Shown here: positions 1 to 7,315 of the stretch, piece by piece | Layout of the letters: every line of letters begins with the position of its first letter | Numbering within the stretch: the first letter of the stretch is position 1 | Origin: SIG575 sp964507395 | GTDB lineage: Bacteria; Bacillota; Clostridia; Oscillospirales; Acutalibacteraceae | Length of the DNA: 15,251 bases | NCBI GenBank assembly: GCA_964507395.1 | Contig: CAZDQE010000057.1 | Span: 1 to 15,251, forward strand | Direction of reading: 5' to 3' | Made by a program: the position numbers and the translations under genes | The notes under the pieces: model-generated | Told to the model about the DNA's origin: nothing | What the model saw: only the letters and a program-made list of their open reading frames with translations | The model's database searches: none

Positions 1-61
1 GACGAAAAAATTTCTAAACATATTTTATACAATAGGTTTTTAGAAGTCCCCTATAGAAAAT

Positions 62-88
62 GGCATCGTATCACACGATGCCGTTTTT
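62..88. terminator. Bidirectional intrinsic terminator after spoVAC
   Basis: Arms GGCATCGT (62-69) and ACGATGCC (75-82) form a perfect 8-bp stem with a 5-nt loop. A T run follows at 84-88 on the plus strand, and an A run precedes the stem at 57-60, so a T run follows on the minus strand as well. It lies immediately beyond the spoVAC stop codon (89-91, TAG on the minus strand). It therefore ends the spoVAC transcript and probably also insulates it from any plus-strand gene to the left. Positions 1-61 show no gene. Confidence 0.85.
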
Positions 89-532
89 CTATACTATCTG
101 CATAATCCAATAAATAACTCCGTACACAAACGTTGCCGCTGCCGAGTAGAGAATCACAGGTCCTGCAAGCTTGAAGATATTTGCCGCAGTGCCGAGAATA
201 CTGCCCTCGGTTTTAAATTCCATGGCAGGGGAAACCACCGAGTTTGCAAAGCCTGTTATGGGCACAATCGTTCCTGCTCCTGCAACCTTGGCGATTTTAT
301 CAAAAACTCCGATGCCCGTCAGAATAGCCGTAATTACAATAAGCGAAACAGTGATGAGAGCTTTTGTTTCGTCCTCATTAAATCCTAAATATTTATAAAG
401 CATCTTGAAGCCTTCACCTGCCACGCATACAAGACCGCCTATCCAGAAAGCGTTAAGGCAATTCTTAAGAACAGGAGAAGGCGGAGATGCTTTTTTTGTC
501 ATTTTGTCATATTGTTTTTTGTCTGTTGACAT
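89..532 (-). CDS. spoVAC: Stage V sporulation protein AC (SpoVAC)
   Basis: Integral membrane protein of the SpoVA group, which moves Ca-dipicolinic acid across the inner forespore membrane in sporulation and germination; SpoVAC itself has been described as a mechanosensitive channel (family knowledge). The 147-residue product has a short basic N-terminus (1-20), the segment NCLNAFWIGGLVCVAGEG (24-41), further hydrophobic helices at about 57-75 and 121-146, and the family block AGAGTIVPITGFANSVVSPA (84-103), which separates SpoVAC from SpoVAE. An upstream in-frame start at 583 would add 17 residues. I prefer the ATG at 530-532, because AGGGAAGTG precedes it at good spacing and MSTDKKQYDKM gives the normal family length. 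The gene stands alone: a terminator follows at once, and no spoVAD or spoVAE is seen. I found no convincing sigma-G promoter in 533-700. Confidence 0.9.
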   Translation of the reverse strand: MSTDKKQYDKMTKKASPPSPVLKNCLNAFWIGGLVCVAGEGFKMLYKYLGFNEDETKALITVSLIVITAILTGIGVFDKIAKVAGAGTIVPITGFANSVVSPAMEFKTEGSILGTAANIFKLAGPVILYSAAATFVYGVIYWIMQIV

Positions 533-614
533 AAAAATCACTTCCCTGACAGTAATTTGTCCATTTAATACAAATTTAAACATACAAAGAGGGAAAATAA
601 TTTAGGTTTTGATG

Positions 615-643
615 TTGCGTTTTATATTAAAATTTGTTATTAT
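615..643 (+). promoter_or_regulatory. Possible sigma-A promoter for the 702-5765 operon
   Basis: TTGCGT (615-620), a 17-nt spacer and TATTAT (638-643) make a moderate match. A second overlapping option is TTGTTA (634-639), 15 nt and a perfect TATAAT (655-660). Both lie in the AT-rich gap between the divergent spoVAC gene and the binding-protein gene. Which one is used cannot be told from sequence. Confidence 0.4.
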
Positions 644-701
644 ATAAAGTGAAATATAATCGGCGGAAAATCCGTATTTTCATATATTTTATGAGGTTCT
701 T

Positions 702-2423
702 ATGAAAGAGAAGTCGAAGAAACAATCGAAAATTAAATATTATAAAGACAGATTTCTTTTCCATTACAGAAGAAACAGACGATTCAGAATTTTTTCCGTA
801 ATTACAGGTCTGATATTAAGTGTGCTTTTTGTGTCGCTTCTTTCGTTTATGATAGTCCGCATAGGTAATGCGGGAAAGGTTACTGCGGCAATTTCGACAG
901 AGCCTGACAGCCTTGACCCTACCTTCTGCGCAGATGCAGAAACGGAAACAATACTTGTCAACTGCTTCGAGGGTCTTATGAAAATTGATGAAAACGGAAA
1001 TCCTGTCAAAGCGGCGGCAAGTGATTACACGGTGAGCGAGGACGGACTTGTTTACACCTTTACCATTTCCTCCGGCTCTTGCTGGAACGACGGCACTCCC
1101 GTTAAAGCCTCAGACTTTGTTTACGCCTGGCAGAGAACGGCAAATCCCTACAACGCCTCTGCTTATGCCTATTATTTTGAAAACATTGTAGGATATGACA
1201 AAATTCTTGAGGATTTTGAAAAGGAACAGCAGGGGCTTGTTGATGAAGAGGGTAATTATATTACTGCACAGATGTCTGATCTGTGGGTAAAAGCAGCAGA
1301 CGATGACACCCTTGTTGTGAAGCTGAAAGAAAAGGATCCGTCCTTTCTTTATAAATGTGCAAGTGCAGCATTCTTCCCTCTTTATGAGGAAAAGGTAAAA
1401 CCTTTTACAAGAATATGGAGTACGGACGAAGAACGCTTTTTCAGCAACGGTGCGTTTGTGCTTTCCTCCTGGATGGAGGGCAGTTACCTCGAACTTGAGC
1501 CGAACGAGAATTACAGGGATAAGGAAAACGTCAAACTGAAATACATAAAGTTCCTTTTCATTGAGGACGGCGAAGAAGCCGTAAAGATGTTTAATAAATC
1601 GTCGGTTCTTTTCTCAAATGTTCTGTCTGAGGAAAATCTCGGTAAATTGTCAAAGGAAAAGGATTTTGTATCATACGAAAGCACAGGAACATATTTCCTG
1701 TATTTTAATCTCAATCAGGAACCCTTTGACGATGTGAGGGTAAGACAGGCTCTTACTCTTGCTGTTGACAGGGAAAAGCTGATAGAGGAAACGGCATCTG
1801 TCAGAGGTACTGCAGCATCGACGCTTATTTCAAACGGCTTCAATGATTTCAGACAGTCAGGCGAAAGTCTCTTTGATGCATCGGATGTTTCTGATAATAT
1901 CGCCAAAGCAAGGGCACTTCTCAAAGAAGCCGGCTACGAAAACGGTGAAAACTTCCCTTCCTTTGAATATCTTTTTAATGACAATACCTACAGCAGAGAA
2001 ACTGCGGAGCTTCTCAAAAAGATGTGGAAGGAAAACCTTGGTATAGAATGTAAACTGAAAAGCGTAAGCTGGCAGAAGCTTGACGAAATGCGTGAGGACG
2101 GTGAATTTGCCGTAGCAAAGGGCGGTCTTATTGCACCTTATAACGACGTTTCACTGATGCTTGAAGGTTTTACATCGAAAAACAACTTCTGTTCATGGAA
2201 TAATAAGGAATATGACAGCCTTGTTTCGCAAATGATAAACAGTCAGGCAGATGATAAAAACAACCTTGCTCACAAGGCTGAAAAAATTCTTCTGAACGAT
2301 TGGGTGATCTGTCCTCTTTATTATTATACCGACGGATATTTAGCGTCGGACAGAATCGAAAATTATTATGTTACAAGCTCGGGAATCGCATATTTTGTAA
2401 ATGCGGATGTAGGAGTATTTTAA
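702..2423 (+). CDS. Membrane-anchored oligopeptide-type ABC substrate-binding protein (SBP_bac_5 / OppA-like)
   Basis: Extracytoplasmic solute-binding protein of the peptide/nickel class (family 5). The 573-residue product has an unusually long basic N-terminus (1-29), one hydrophobic helix (about 30-54), then the family start AAISTEPDSLDPTF (62-75). Later family marks are YTFTISSGSCWNDGTPVKASDFVYAWQR-type sequence (about 124-148) and DVRVRQALTLAVDREKL (about 345-361). No cysteine follows the hydrophobic helix, so there is no lipobox; it appears anchored by the helix or cleaved by an ordinary signal peptidase. The start ATG has GAGG upstream. It is the first gene of a tight operon, 18 nt before sufC. 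No OppB/C permease or OppD/F ATPase is present here, so it must use permeases encoded elsewhere or act as a binding or sensing protein. The ligand cannot be predicted; oligopeptides are the default guess. Confidence 0.85.
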   Translation: MKEKSKKQSKIKYYKDRFLFHYRRNRRFRIFSVITGLILSVLFVSLLSFMIVRIGNAGKVTAAISTEPDSLDPTFCADAETETILVNCFEGLMKIDENGNPVKAAASDYTVSEDGLVYTFTISSGSCWNDGTPVKASDFVYAWQRTANPYNASAYAYYFENIVGYDKILEDFEKEQQGLVDEEGNYITAQMSDLWVKAADDDTLVVKLKEKDPSFLYKCASAAFFPLYEEKVKPFTRIWSTDEERFFSNGAFVLSSWMEGSYLELEPNENYRDKENVKLKYIKFLFIEDGEEAVKMFNKSSVLFSNVLSEENLGKLSKEKDFVSYESTGTYFLYFNLNQEPFDDVRVRQALTLAVDREKLIEETASVRGTAASTLISNGFNDFRQSGESLFDASDVSDNIAKARALLKEAGYENGENFPSFEYLFNDNTYSRETAELLKKMWKENLGIECKLKSVSWQKLDEMREDGEFAVAKGGLIAPYNDVSLMLEGFTSKNNFCSWNNKEYDSLVSQMINSQADDKNNLAHKAEKILLNDWVICPLYYYTDGYLASDRIENYYVTSSGIAYFVNADVGVF

Positions 2424-2441
2424 ATTAAGGAATGATAAAAA

Positions 2442-3173
2442 ATGCTTGAACTCAAAAACGTATCCTTCACCGTTGAGGGACAGAAGGAAAAACTTGAAAT
2501 TATAGATAATGTAAGCTTAAAGATAGATGACGGTGAATTTGTTGTAATTACAGGTCCTAACGGCGGCGGTAAATCAACACTTGCGAAGCTTATTATGGGT
2601 ATCGAAAAACCTACATCAGGTCAGATCCTTTTTAACGGTACGGATATCACCGGAATGTCGATCACAGAGCGCGCAAAGCTTGGCGTTGGCTACGCTTTCC
2701 AGCAACCGCCCCGCTTTAAGGGAATTACAGTAAGACGTCTTCTCAGCCTTGCACACGGAAGTGAGCTTCCTGAGGATGTTTGTTGTTCTTATCTTACAAA
2801 CGTAGGGCTTTGCTCAAAGGAATATCTTAACCGTGAAGTTGATACTTCTCTTTCAGGCGGTGAAGTGAAGCGTGTTGAAATTGCTTCCGTTATGGCAAGA
2901 GAGCTTCAGCTTGTAATTTTTGACGAGCCTGAGGCAGGTATTGACCTGTGGAGCTTTACAATGCTTGTTGAAACCTTCAAGGTTATGAAAAACAAGAGAA
3001 ATCAGTCTATTGTTCTCATTTCTCATCAGGAAAGAATAATGTCGGTTGCAGACAGAATCATTGTTATTGCAAACGGTAAAATCCGCGAAGAGGGAAGCCG
3101 TGATGAAGTTTTTCCGAAGCTTCTCGGTGAATTCGACGGCGCATGCAATTTCAGAAACGAAAGGAAGGACTAA
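2442..3173 (+). CDS. sufC: Fe-S cluster assembly ATPase SufC (SmsC-like)
   Basis: Soluble ABC-type ATPase that drives Fe-S cluster assembly on its SufB/SufD partner. In the 243-residue product I see Walker A GPNGGGKST (38-46), Q-loop AFQQPP (85-90), ABC signature LSGGE (137-141), Walker B LVIFDEPEAGID (157-168) and H-loop SHQE (194-197). SLSGGEVKRVEIASVMA is typical of SufC rather than of transport ATPases, and there is no membrane partner. AAGGAAT (2427-2433) lies 8 nt before the ATG. The gene is 3 nt upstream of the SufB-like gene. The pair without sufS, sufU or sufD resembles the two-gene minimal SUF arrangement (SmsCB) described in anaerobes and archaea. The SufC assignment is firm; membership in the minimal subtype is inferred from neighbours and the short partner. 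Confidence 0.93.
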   Translation: MLELKNVSFTVEGQKEKLEIIDNVSLKIDDGEFVVITGPNGGGKSTLAKLIMGIEKPTSGQILFNGTDITGMSITERAKLGVGYAFQQPPRFKGITVRRLLSLAHGSELPEDVCCSYLTNVGLCSKEYLNREVDTSLSGGEVKRVEIASVMARELQLVIFDEPEAGIDLWSFTMLVETFKVMKNKRNQSIVLISHQERIMSVADRIIVIANGKIREEGSRDEVFPKLLGEFDGACNFRNERKD

Positions 3174-3176
3174 GCG

Positions 3177-4100
3177 ATGACAAACAATAAAATAGATAAA
3201 GACCTTCTTTCTGCAGTTGCAGACCTTCACGATGTTCCGATGGGCGCATACAACATCAGAAAAGACGGTCAGGGCGTTGCCCGTCAGTCAACTGAAAATA
3301 TTATAATAGAGCCTAAAAAGGATAAGCCCGGTATTGATATAATCGTAAAAGCGGGCACGAAAAACGAAAGCGTACACATTCCCGTAATTGTTACACAAAG
3401 CGGTGTCAACGATTTGACATACAACGATTTTTACATCGGTGAGGATTGCGATGTGCTTATCGTTGCAGGCTGCGGTATTCACAATTCGGGCTCAAGCAAA
3501 AGCGAGCATGACGGTATTCACACCTTCCATATCGGTAAGAATTCAAGAATAAAGTATGTTGAAAAGCATTACGGTCAGGGCGAAGGCACAGGCGAGAGAG
3601 TACTCAATCCTACGACAGAAATAGAGATGGATGAAAATTCATACTGCGAAATGGAAATGATTCAGATTAAGGGCGTTGACTCTACAAAAAGAGAAACCAA
3701 TGCTCATCTGAAATCAGGAGCAAGGCTTCTCATGATGGAAAAGCTTATGACTCACGGTAAGCAGGTTGCACATTCAAACATGGAAATCAATCTTGACGGT
3801 GTAAATTCAAGCGCACAGATTATTTCACGTTCCGTTGCCAAGGACGAGTCAGAGCAGGTCTTTTATCCGAGAGCTGTAGGAAACGCTGCCTGCAGAGCCC
3901 ATGTTCAGTGCGATTCAATTATTATGGATAACGCGCGAATCCGTTCGATTCCGGAAATTGCCGCAAATCATTATGATGCTCAGATCGTTCATGAGGCTGC
4001 AATCGGAAGAATCAATAACGACCAGCTTATTAAGCTTCAGACCTTTGGTATGACCGAGGAAGAGGCTGAAGAAATCATTATTCAGGGATTCTTAAAATAA
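3177..4100 (+). CDS. sufB: SufB/SufD-family Fe-S scaffold protein, short (SmsB-like)
   Basis: Scaffold subunit that works with SufC to build Fe-S clusters. At 307 residues it is much shorter than E. coli SufB (about 495) or SufD (about 420), but contains the SUF beta-helix core. The C-terminal block aligns well by eye: QCDSIIMD (244-251) corresponds to the cysteine region of E. coli SufB (Cys405), and VHEAAIGRI (271-279) to its EHEAT region, keeping His272 and Glu273. The closing FGMTEEEAEEIIIQGF (290-305) is diagnostic of the family. Cys91, Cys99, Cys157 and Cys239 are also present. AAGGAAGGA (3161-3169) lies 7 nt before the ATG, and the gene follows sufC by 3 nt. One protein probably serves both the SufB and SufD roles as a homodimer; that is inference from the minimal SUF family. 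Confidence 0.9.
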   Translation: MTNNKIDKDLLSAVADLHDVPMGAYNIRKDGQGVARQSTENIIIEPKKDKPGIDIIVKAGTKNESVHIPVIVTQSGVNDLTYNDFYIGEDCDVLIVAGCGIHNSGSSKSEHDGIHTFHIGKNSRIKYVEKHYGQGEGTGERVLNPTTEIEMDENSYCEMEMIQIKGVDSTKRETNAHLKSGARLLMMEKLMTHGKQVAHSNMEINLDGVNSSAQIISRSVAKDESEQVFYPRAVGNAACRAHVQCDSIIMDNARIRSIPEIAANHYDAQIVHEAAIGRINNDQLIKLQTFGMTEEEAEEIIIQGFLK

Positions 4101-4113
4101 GGAGAAAATCACA

Positions 4114-4593
4114 ATGGATAAGCTTATATCATTACTTTACGAGGATTCATCTCTTTCGTCGGAGGAGCTTTCTGCAATGCTCGGCGAGAGCGAGGAAAGC
4201 ATTGAAAAGAGAATTGAAGAATATAAAAAGAGCGGTGTGATTCTCGGTAAAAAGATTTGCATAAACTGGGACAAGGTTGAAGATTCAGGCGTTACTGCTC
4301 TTATTGAACTGAAGGTTACACCTCAGAAGGAAACAGGCTTTGACGAAATTGCGGCAAGAATTTCCGAATTCGACGAGGTTGAAACTGTCAACCTTATGGC
4401 GGCTGACAACTACGATTTGCTTGTAACCGTCAGAGGAAAATCAATTCAGGATGTTGCAATGTTTGTTTCCCGCAGACTGGCTACAATTGATGCAGTACAG
4501 TCAACCGCAACTCATTTTCTTCTTAAGAGATACAAGGAAAACGGCGTCATTCTTACAGACAGCGAAAAAGACCAAAGGAGCATGATGCTGTGA
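4114..4593 (+). CDS. Lrp/AsnC-family transcriptional regulator
   Basis: Feast/famine-type DNA-binding regulator that usually senses amino acids. The 159-residue protein has an N-terminal winged-helix HTH (about 1-50; SSEELSAMLGESEESIEKRIEEYKKSG forms helix-turn-helix and wing) and a C-terminal AsnC/RAM ligand-binding domain (about 60-140), with ALIELKVTP and VETVNLMAADNYDLLVTVRG as its strands. AAGGAG (4099-4104) overlaps the stop of the preceding gene and lies 9 nt before the ATG. Its stop overlaps the start of the aminotransferase gene (GTGA, 4590-4593). Translational coupling to an aminotransferase is a common Lrp arrangement and suggests local control of that gene, perhaps of the whole operon. 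The effector is unknown. Confidence 0.88.
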   Translation: MDKLISLLYEDSSLSSEELSAMLGESEESIEKRIEEYKKSGVILGKKICINWDKVEDSGVTALIELKVTPQKETGFDEIAARISEFDEVETVNLMAADNYDLLVTVRGKSIQDVAMFVSRRLATIDAVQSTATHFLLKRYKENGVILTDSEKDQRSMML

Positions 4594-5765
4594 TTGACTA
4601 CGAAGAACTCCTTAACGAGAATATAAAAAAAGTAAAGCCTTCGGGGATAAGAAAGTTTTTCGATATCGCAAACGAGATGGAGGATATAATTTCCCTGAGC
4701 GTAGGCGAACCTGATTTCACGACACCGTGGCATGTCCGTCAGGCAGGTATAAATTCTCTTGAAAAGGGAAGAACGTGGTACACGCCCAACAGAGGATTTT
4801 CGGAGCTTCGTGAGGAAATCAGCAAATATTTCAAACGAAAATTTAATGTAGAATATGAGCCTTTGAAAGAGGTTCTTGTAACTGTAGGCGGCTCGGAGGC
4901 AATTGACCTTTGCATACGCTCGCTCATATCAAACGGCGATGAGGTTCTTATTCCTCAGCCTTGCTTTGTGTGTTATGAGCCTATGACTGTAATGGCAGGG
5001 GGAACGCCTGTAATTATTGAAACAAAGGAAGAGGATGAATTCCGTCTGACGGCGAAACAGCTTCGCGAAAAAATCACGGACAAAACAAAGCTTCTGATTC
5101 TTCCGTTTCCCAACAATCCCACAGGTGCAATAATGAGAAGAAAGCATCTTGAGGAAATTGCCGAGGTAATCAGAGAACACAGCATAATCGTTCTTTCTGA
5201 CGAAATTTACAGCGAACTGACTTACGGCGATGAAAGACATGTTTCTTTTGCTGAGATTGAGGGAATGAAAGAAAGAACAATTGTTGTAAACGGATTTTCA
5301 AAATCCTATGCAATGACAGGCTGGAGACTCGGTTACGCTCTCGGACCTGCAAAGCTCATTGAAAAAATGACGGTTCTTCATCAGTACGCAATCATGTCAG
5401 CACCTACAACTGCACAGTATGCGGCGATTGAGGCACTTAAAAACGGCGATGAAGATATTGAAAAAATGCGCAGTGAATACGATTTAAGGCGCAGGCTCAT
5501 TGTCAGCGGTTTCAGAAAAATGGGGTTTGAATGTTTTGAGCCTGAGGGAGCTTTCTACGTTTTTCCGTGTATCAAGAGCACAGGTCTGACGTCAGATGAA
5601 TTCTGCTCAAGGTTGATTCACGAAAAGCATGTTGCAGTAGTTCCCGGTACTGCATTCGGTGAGTGCGGTGAGGGATATGTGAGAGTTTCCTATTCTTACT
5701 CAATCAGCCACATCAGAGAGGCACTGAAGCGTATACAGGAATTTGTTGAAAAACTTAAAAATTAA
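4590..5765 (+). CDS. PLP-dependent class I/II aminotransferase
   Basis: Fold-type I aminotransferase (aspartate aminotransferase superfamily) transferring amino groups between an amino acid and a 2-oxo acid. In the 391-residue product I see the N-terminal SVGEPDFTTP (37-46), the cofactor-binding turn VGGSEAID (99-106), NNPTG (175-179), LSDEIYSELTY (202-212), the Schiff-base lysine K238 in NGFSKSYAMTGWRLGY (234-249) and R365 in YVRVSYS, the carboxylate-binding arginine. These residues point to a working enzyme for a simple amino acid (Asp, Ala, aromatic or N-acetyl-diaminopimelate type); the substrate cannot be fixed. It is not a cysteine desulfurase or C-S lyase by motif, so it does not supply sulfur to the adjacent Suf pair. 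The start is GTG, with AAAGGAG (4574-4580) 9 nt upstream, and overlaps the regulator's stop by 4 nt. No terminator follows before the next promoter. Confidence 0.88.
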   Translation: MIDYEELLNENIKKVKPSGIRKFFDIANEMEDIISLSVGEPDFTTPWHVRQAGINSLEKGRTWYTPNRGFSELREEISKYFKRKFNVEYEPLKEVLVTVGGSEAIDLCIRSLISNGDEVLIPQPCFVCYEPMTVMAGGTPVIIETKEEDEFRLTAKQLREKITDKTKLLILPFPNNPTGAIMRRKHLEEIAEVIREHSIIVLSDEIYSELTYGDERHVSFAEIEGMKERTIVVNGFSKSYAMTGWRLGYALGPAKLIEKMTVLHQYAIMSAPTTAQYAAIEALKNGDEDIEKMRSEYDLRRRLIVSGFRKMGFECFEPEGAFYVFPCIKSTGLTSDEFCSRLIHEKHVAVVPGTAFGECGEGYVRVSYSYSISHIREALKRIQEFVEKLKN

Positions 5766-5773
5766 AATTCTAC

Positions 5774-5802
5774 TTGAAAATTTATACAAAAAAATGTATA
5801 AT
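5774..5802 (+). promoter_or_regulatory. Strong sigma-A promoter for the PHP gene
   Basis: TTGAAA (5774-5779), a 17-nt spacer and a perfect TATAAT (5797-5802), 42 nt before the ATG at 5845. It begins only 9 nt after the aminotransferase stop. With no hairpin in between, the PHP gene can be read from this promoter and possibly by read-through. Confidence 0.8.
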
Positions 5803-5844
5803 AATGTTATAGCACAATATCACCACTTCTTGGGGGAGTAAAAA

Positions 5845-6720
5845 ATGTCCGCAGATTTAAATTGTCACACAAAGTTATCTGACGGGTCACTTGGCATAGA
5901 TGACCTTATCGTCCTTGCTAAAAAGCAGGGTATTAACACTATTTCCATAACTGACCATAACTGTCAGGCAGGTAATATCAGAGGCGAGCTTATCGGAAAA
6001 CGCCACGACGTTAAGGTGATTCCCGGTGTTGAGCTTTCTTCAACTGATGAGGAAACAGGGGAAGAGGTTGATATCCTTTGTTATCTTGCAGACAGTCCTG
6101 CACGTCTTGAAGGTCTTTGCAGAAGAAATATGCTGGCATGCAAGAAGGCAAGTCAGTTTATGATTCTCGGTACTGCAAAAAAATACAATGTAACACCTGA
6201 GCTTATTGTAAAATGTGCAACAGGCTCGACCAATATTTATGTCTGCCACATTATGAGAGCTCTTATTGAAAGCGGCTTTACAGGCGAGTTTTACGGCGAT
6301 GTTTATAAAGAGCTTTTCACAAAAGGAAATCCCGGGTCCGTGTATTTTAAAGCGAAATACGATAAGACTAAAGATGTAATCGAGTCTATCCACGAATCGG
6401 GCGGTATTGCAATTCTTGCTCACCCGGGCAGATACAGTGATGAATTTATTGAAAGAATGTTGACTCTTGGTCTTGACGGCCTTGAGGTATGGTGTCCCGA
6501 AAACACAGAGGAACAGTCTGAAAAATATTTTAAGCTTGCAAAGAGTAAGAAGCTTCTTTCAATCGGCGGTAGTAATTTCCGCGGAATGTATAATGAAAAA
6601 ACTCTTACAGTGGGAAGCTACATAACTCCTGACAAACAGCTCGATGAGCTTATGAGCTATAAAGCAAAGCAGAAAAGGCTCCGCAAAAAAGCAGAGCAGG
6701 ATGCTAAAAAGGAAGATTGA
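5845..6720 (+). CDS. PHP-domain protein (TrpH/YciV-like) with a degraded metal site
   Basis: Polymerase-and-histidinol-phosphatase fold protein, 291 residues, closest by motif to the TrpH/YciV group of phosphoesterases and 5'-3' nucleases. Family marks are DLNCHTKLSDG (4-14), ISITDHN (33-39), VIPGVELSS (58-66), a CHIMRALIESG segment (134-144) matching the usual GHFARFL-type region, and SGGIAILAHPGRY (185-197). Several metal ligands have changed: the first His of the HxH motif is Asn6, the usual His of the HILG strand is Asp76, and the C-terminal GSDFH motif reads GSNFR (243-246), so Asp becomes Asn and His becomes Arg. His8, Asp13, His38, Glu63 and His193 remain. Activity may be altered or lost. 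The C-terminus (271-291) is highly basic and charged. GGGGGAG (5832-5838) lies 6 nt before the ATG. It is cotranscribed with the next gene. Confidence 0.85.
   Translation: MSADLNCHTKLSDGSLGIDDLIVLAKKQGINTISITDHNCQAGNIRGELIGKRHDVKVIPGVELSSTDEETGEEVDILCYLADSPARLEGLCRRNMLACKKASQFMILGTAKKYNVTPELIVKCATGSTNIYVCHIMRALIESGFTGEFYGDVYKELFTKGNPGSVYFKAKYDKTKDVIESIHESGGIAILAHPGRYSDEFIERMLTLGLDGLEVWCPENTEEQSEKYFKLAKSKKLLSIGGSNFRGMYNEKTLTVGSYITPDKQLDELMSYKAKQKRLRKKAEQDAKKED
6709..6715 (+). promoter_or_regulatory. Ribosome binding site that fixes the 6723 start
   Basis: AAGGAAG lies inside the end of the PHP gene, 7 nt before ATG 6723-6725. A TTG at 6717 would be in frame two codons earlier, but it sits only 1 nt from this site, so the ATG is preferred. 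Confidence 0.7.
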
Positions 6721-6722
6721 TT

Positions 6723-7280
6723 ATGCATACTTTTGATGATCAGGATATGAAAATTTTCGGCAGTCCGAAAATTGAAAATGAAGCTGATGTGCTTATCCGT
6801 ATCGTAGAAATTATGAAAAAACAGCGTGCAAACGGAAATTTAGACAGAGCGAAAGAGCTTGGCGAGCACGTAGCAAGAAGAATTTATTCGCTTGAAGACA
6901 TTGATGAAAGAATCGGCGGATATGCGAAAAACGAAAAAGTTTACGAGCAGATAAGAATGCTTGTTACCTTTGCTGCTGAGGCGGAAATTCATGTTCTTCT
7001 TGAGAAATATTCCGTTTCCACAATGACGGTGAACGCCCTTTATGATGAGCTTATCAAGCTTGATGAGGACCTTTACGATAACATTACAAACGCTTTTACC
7101 TTCTACTATCTTGTCCTCAGAAAGGGCGGAGATATCGACAGCGGTATGGGCAAGCAGTTTGCAAAGCTTTGCGGAAATAAAGATGACAAGACTCTCTCAA
7201 CTCTCGGTTCAGATATTTTTGTATCTATCCGTAATATGGTTGCGGAAGAAATCAGCAAAGCAGGCTTTGTTGCAGATTAA
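6723..7280 (+). CDS. Conserved-looking hypothetical helical protein, coupled to the PHP gene
   Basis: I do not recognise this family. The 185-residue product is soluble, charged and apparently almost all helical: long heptad-like stretches such as NEADVLIRIVEIMKKQRANG and LGEHVARRIYSLEDIDERIG, no signal peptide, no membrane segment and a single cysteine. There is no obvious catalytic motif. It starts 2 nt after the PHP stop and ends 5 nt before a strong terminator, so it is the second and last gene of that transcript. The tight pairing suggests a shared function with the PHP protein, perhaps as a partner subunit; this is inference. Base and codon use look like those of its neighbours, which argues for a resident gene. 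Confidence 0.75.
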   Translation: MHTFDDQDMKIFGSPKIENEADVLIRIVEIMKKQRANGNLDRAKELGEHVARRIYSLEDIDERIGGYAKNEKVYEQIRMLVTFAAEAEIHVLLEKYSVSTMTVNALYDELIKLDEDLYDNITNAFTFYYLVLRKGGDIDSGMGKQFAKLCGNKDDKTLSTLGSDIFVSIRNMVAEEISKAGFVAD

Positions 7281-7285
7281 ACTAT

Positions 7286-7314
7286 TTCGGCGGTTTTTAA
7301 CCGCCGAATTTTTT
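7286..7314 (+). terminator. Intrinsic terminator after the PHP/hypothetical pair
   Basis: Perfect 8-bp stem TTCGGCGG (7286-7293) / CCGCCGAA (7301-7308), a 7-nt loop and six Ts at 7309-7314. It starts 5 nt after the stop codon at 7280. Confidence 0.93.
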
Positions 7315-7315
7315 A

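Noticed and set aside
89..583. Longer spoVAC form starting at 583
   Set aside because: The extra 17 residues do not look like SpoVAC, and the internal ATG at 532 has a better ribosome binding site and gives the normal length.
4590..5765. Aminotransferase as the missing cysteine desulfurase of the Suf pair
   Set aside because: It has the aspartate-aminotransferase-type lysine motif and C-terminal arginine; no SufS/NifS active-site cysteine loop is seen.
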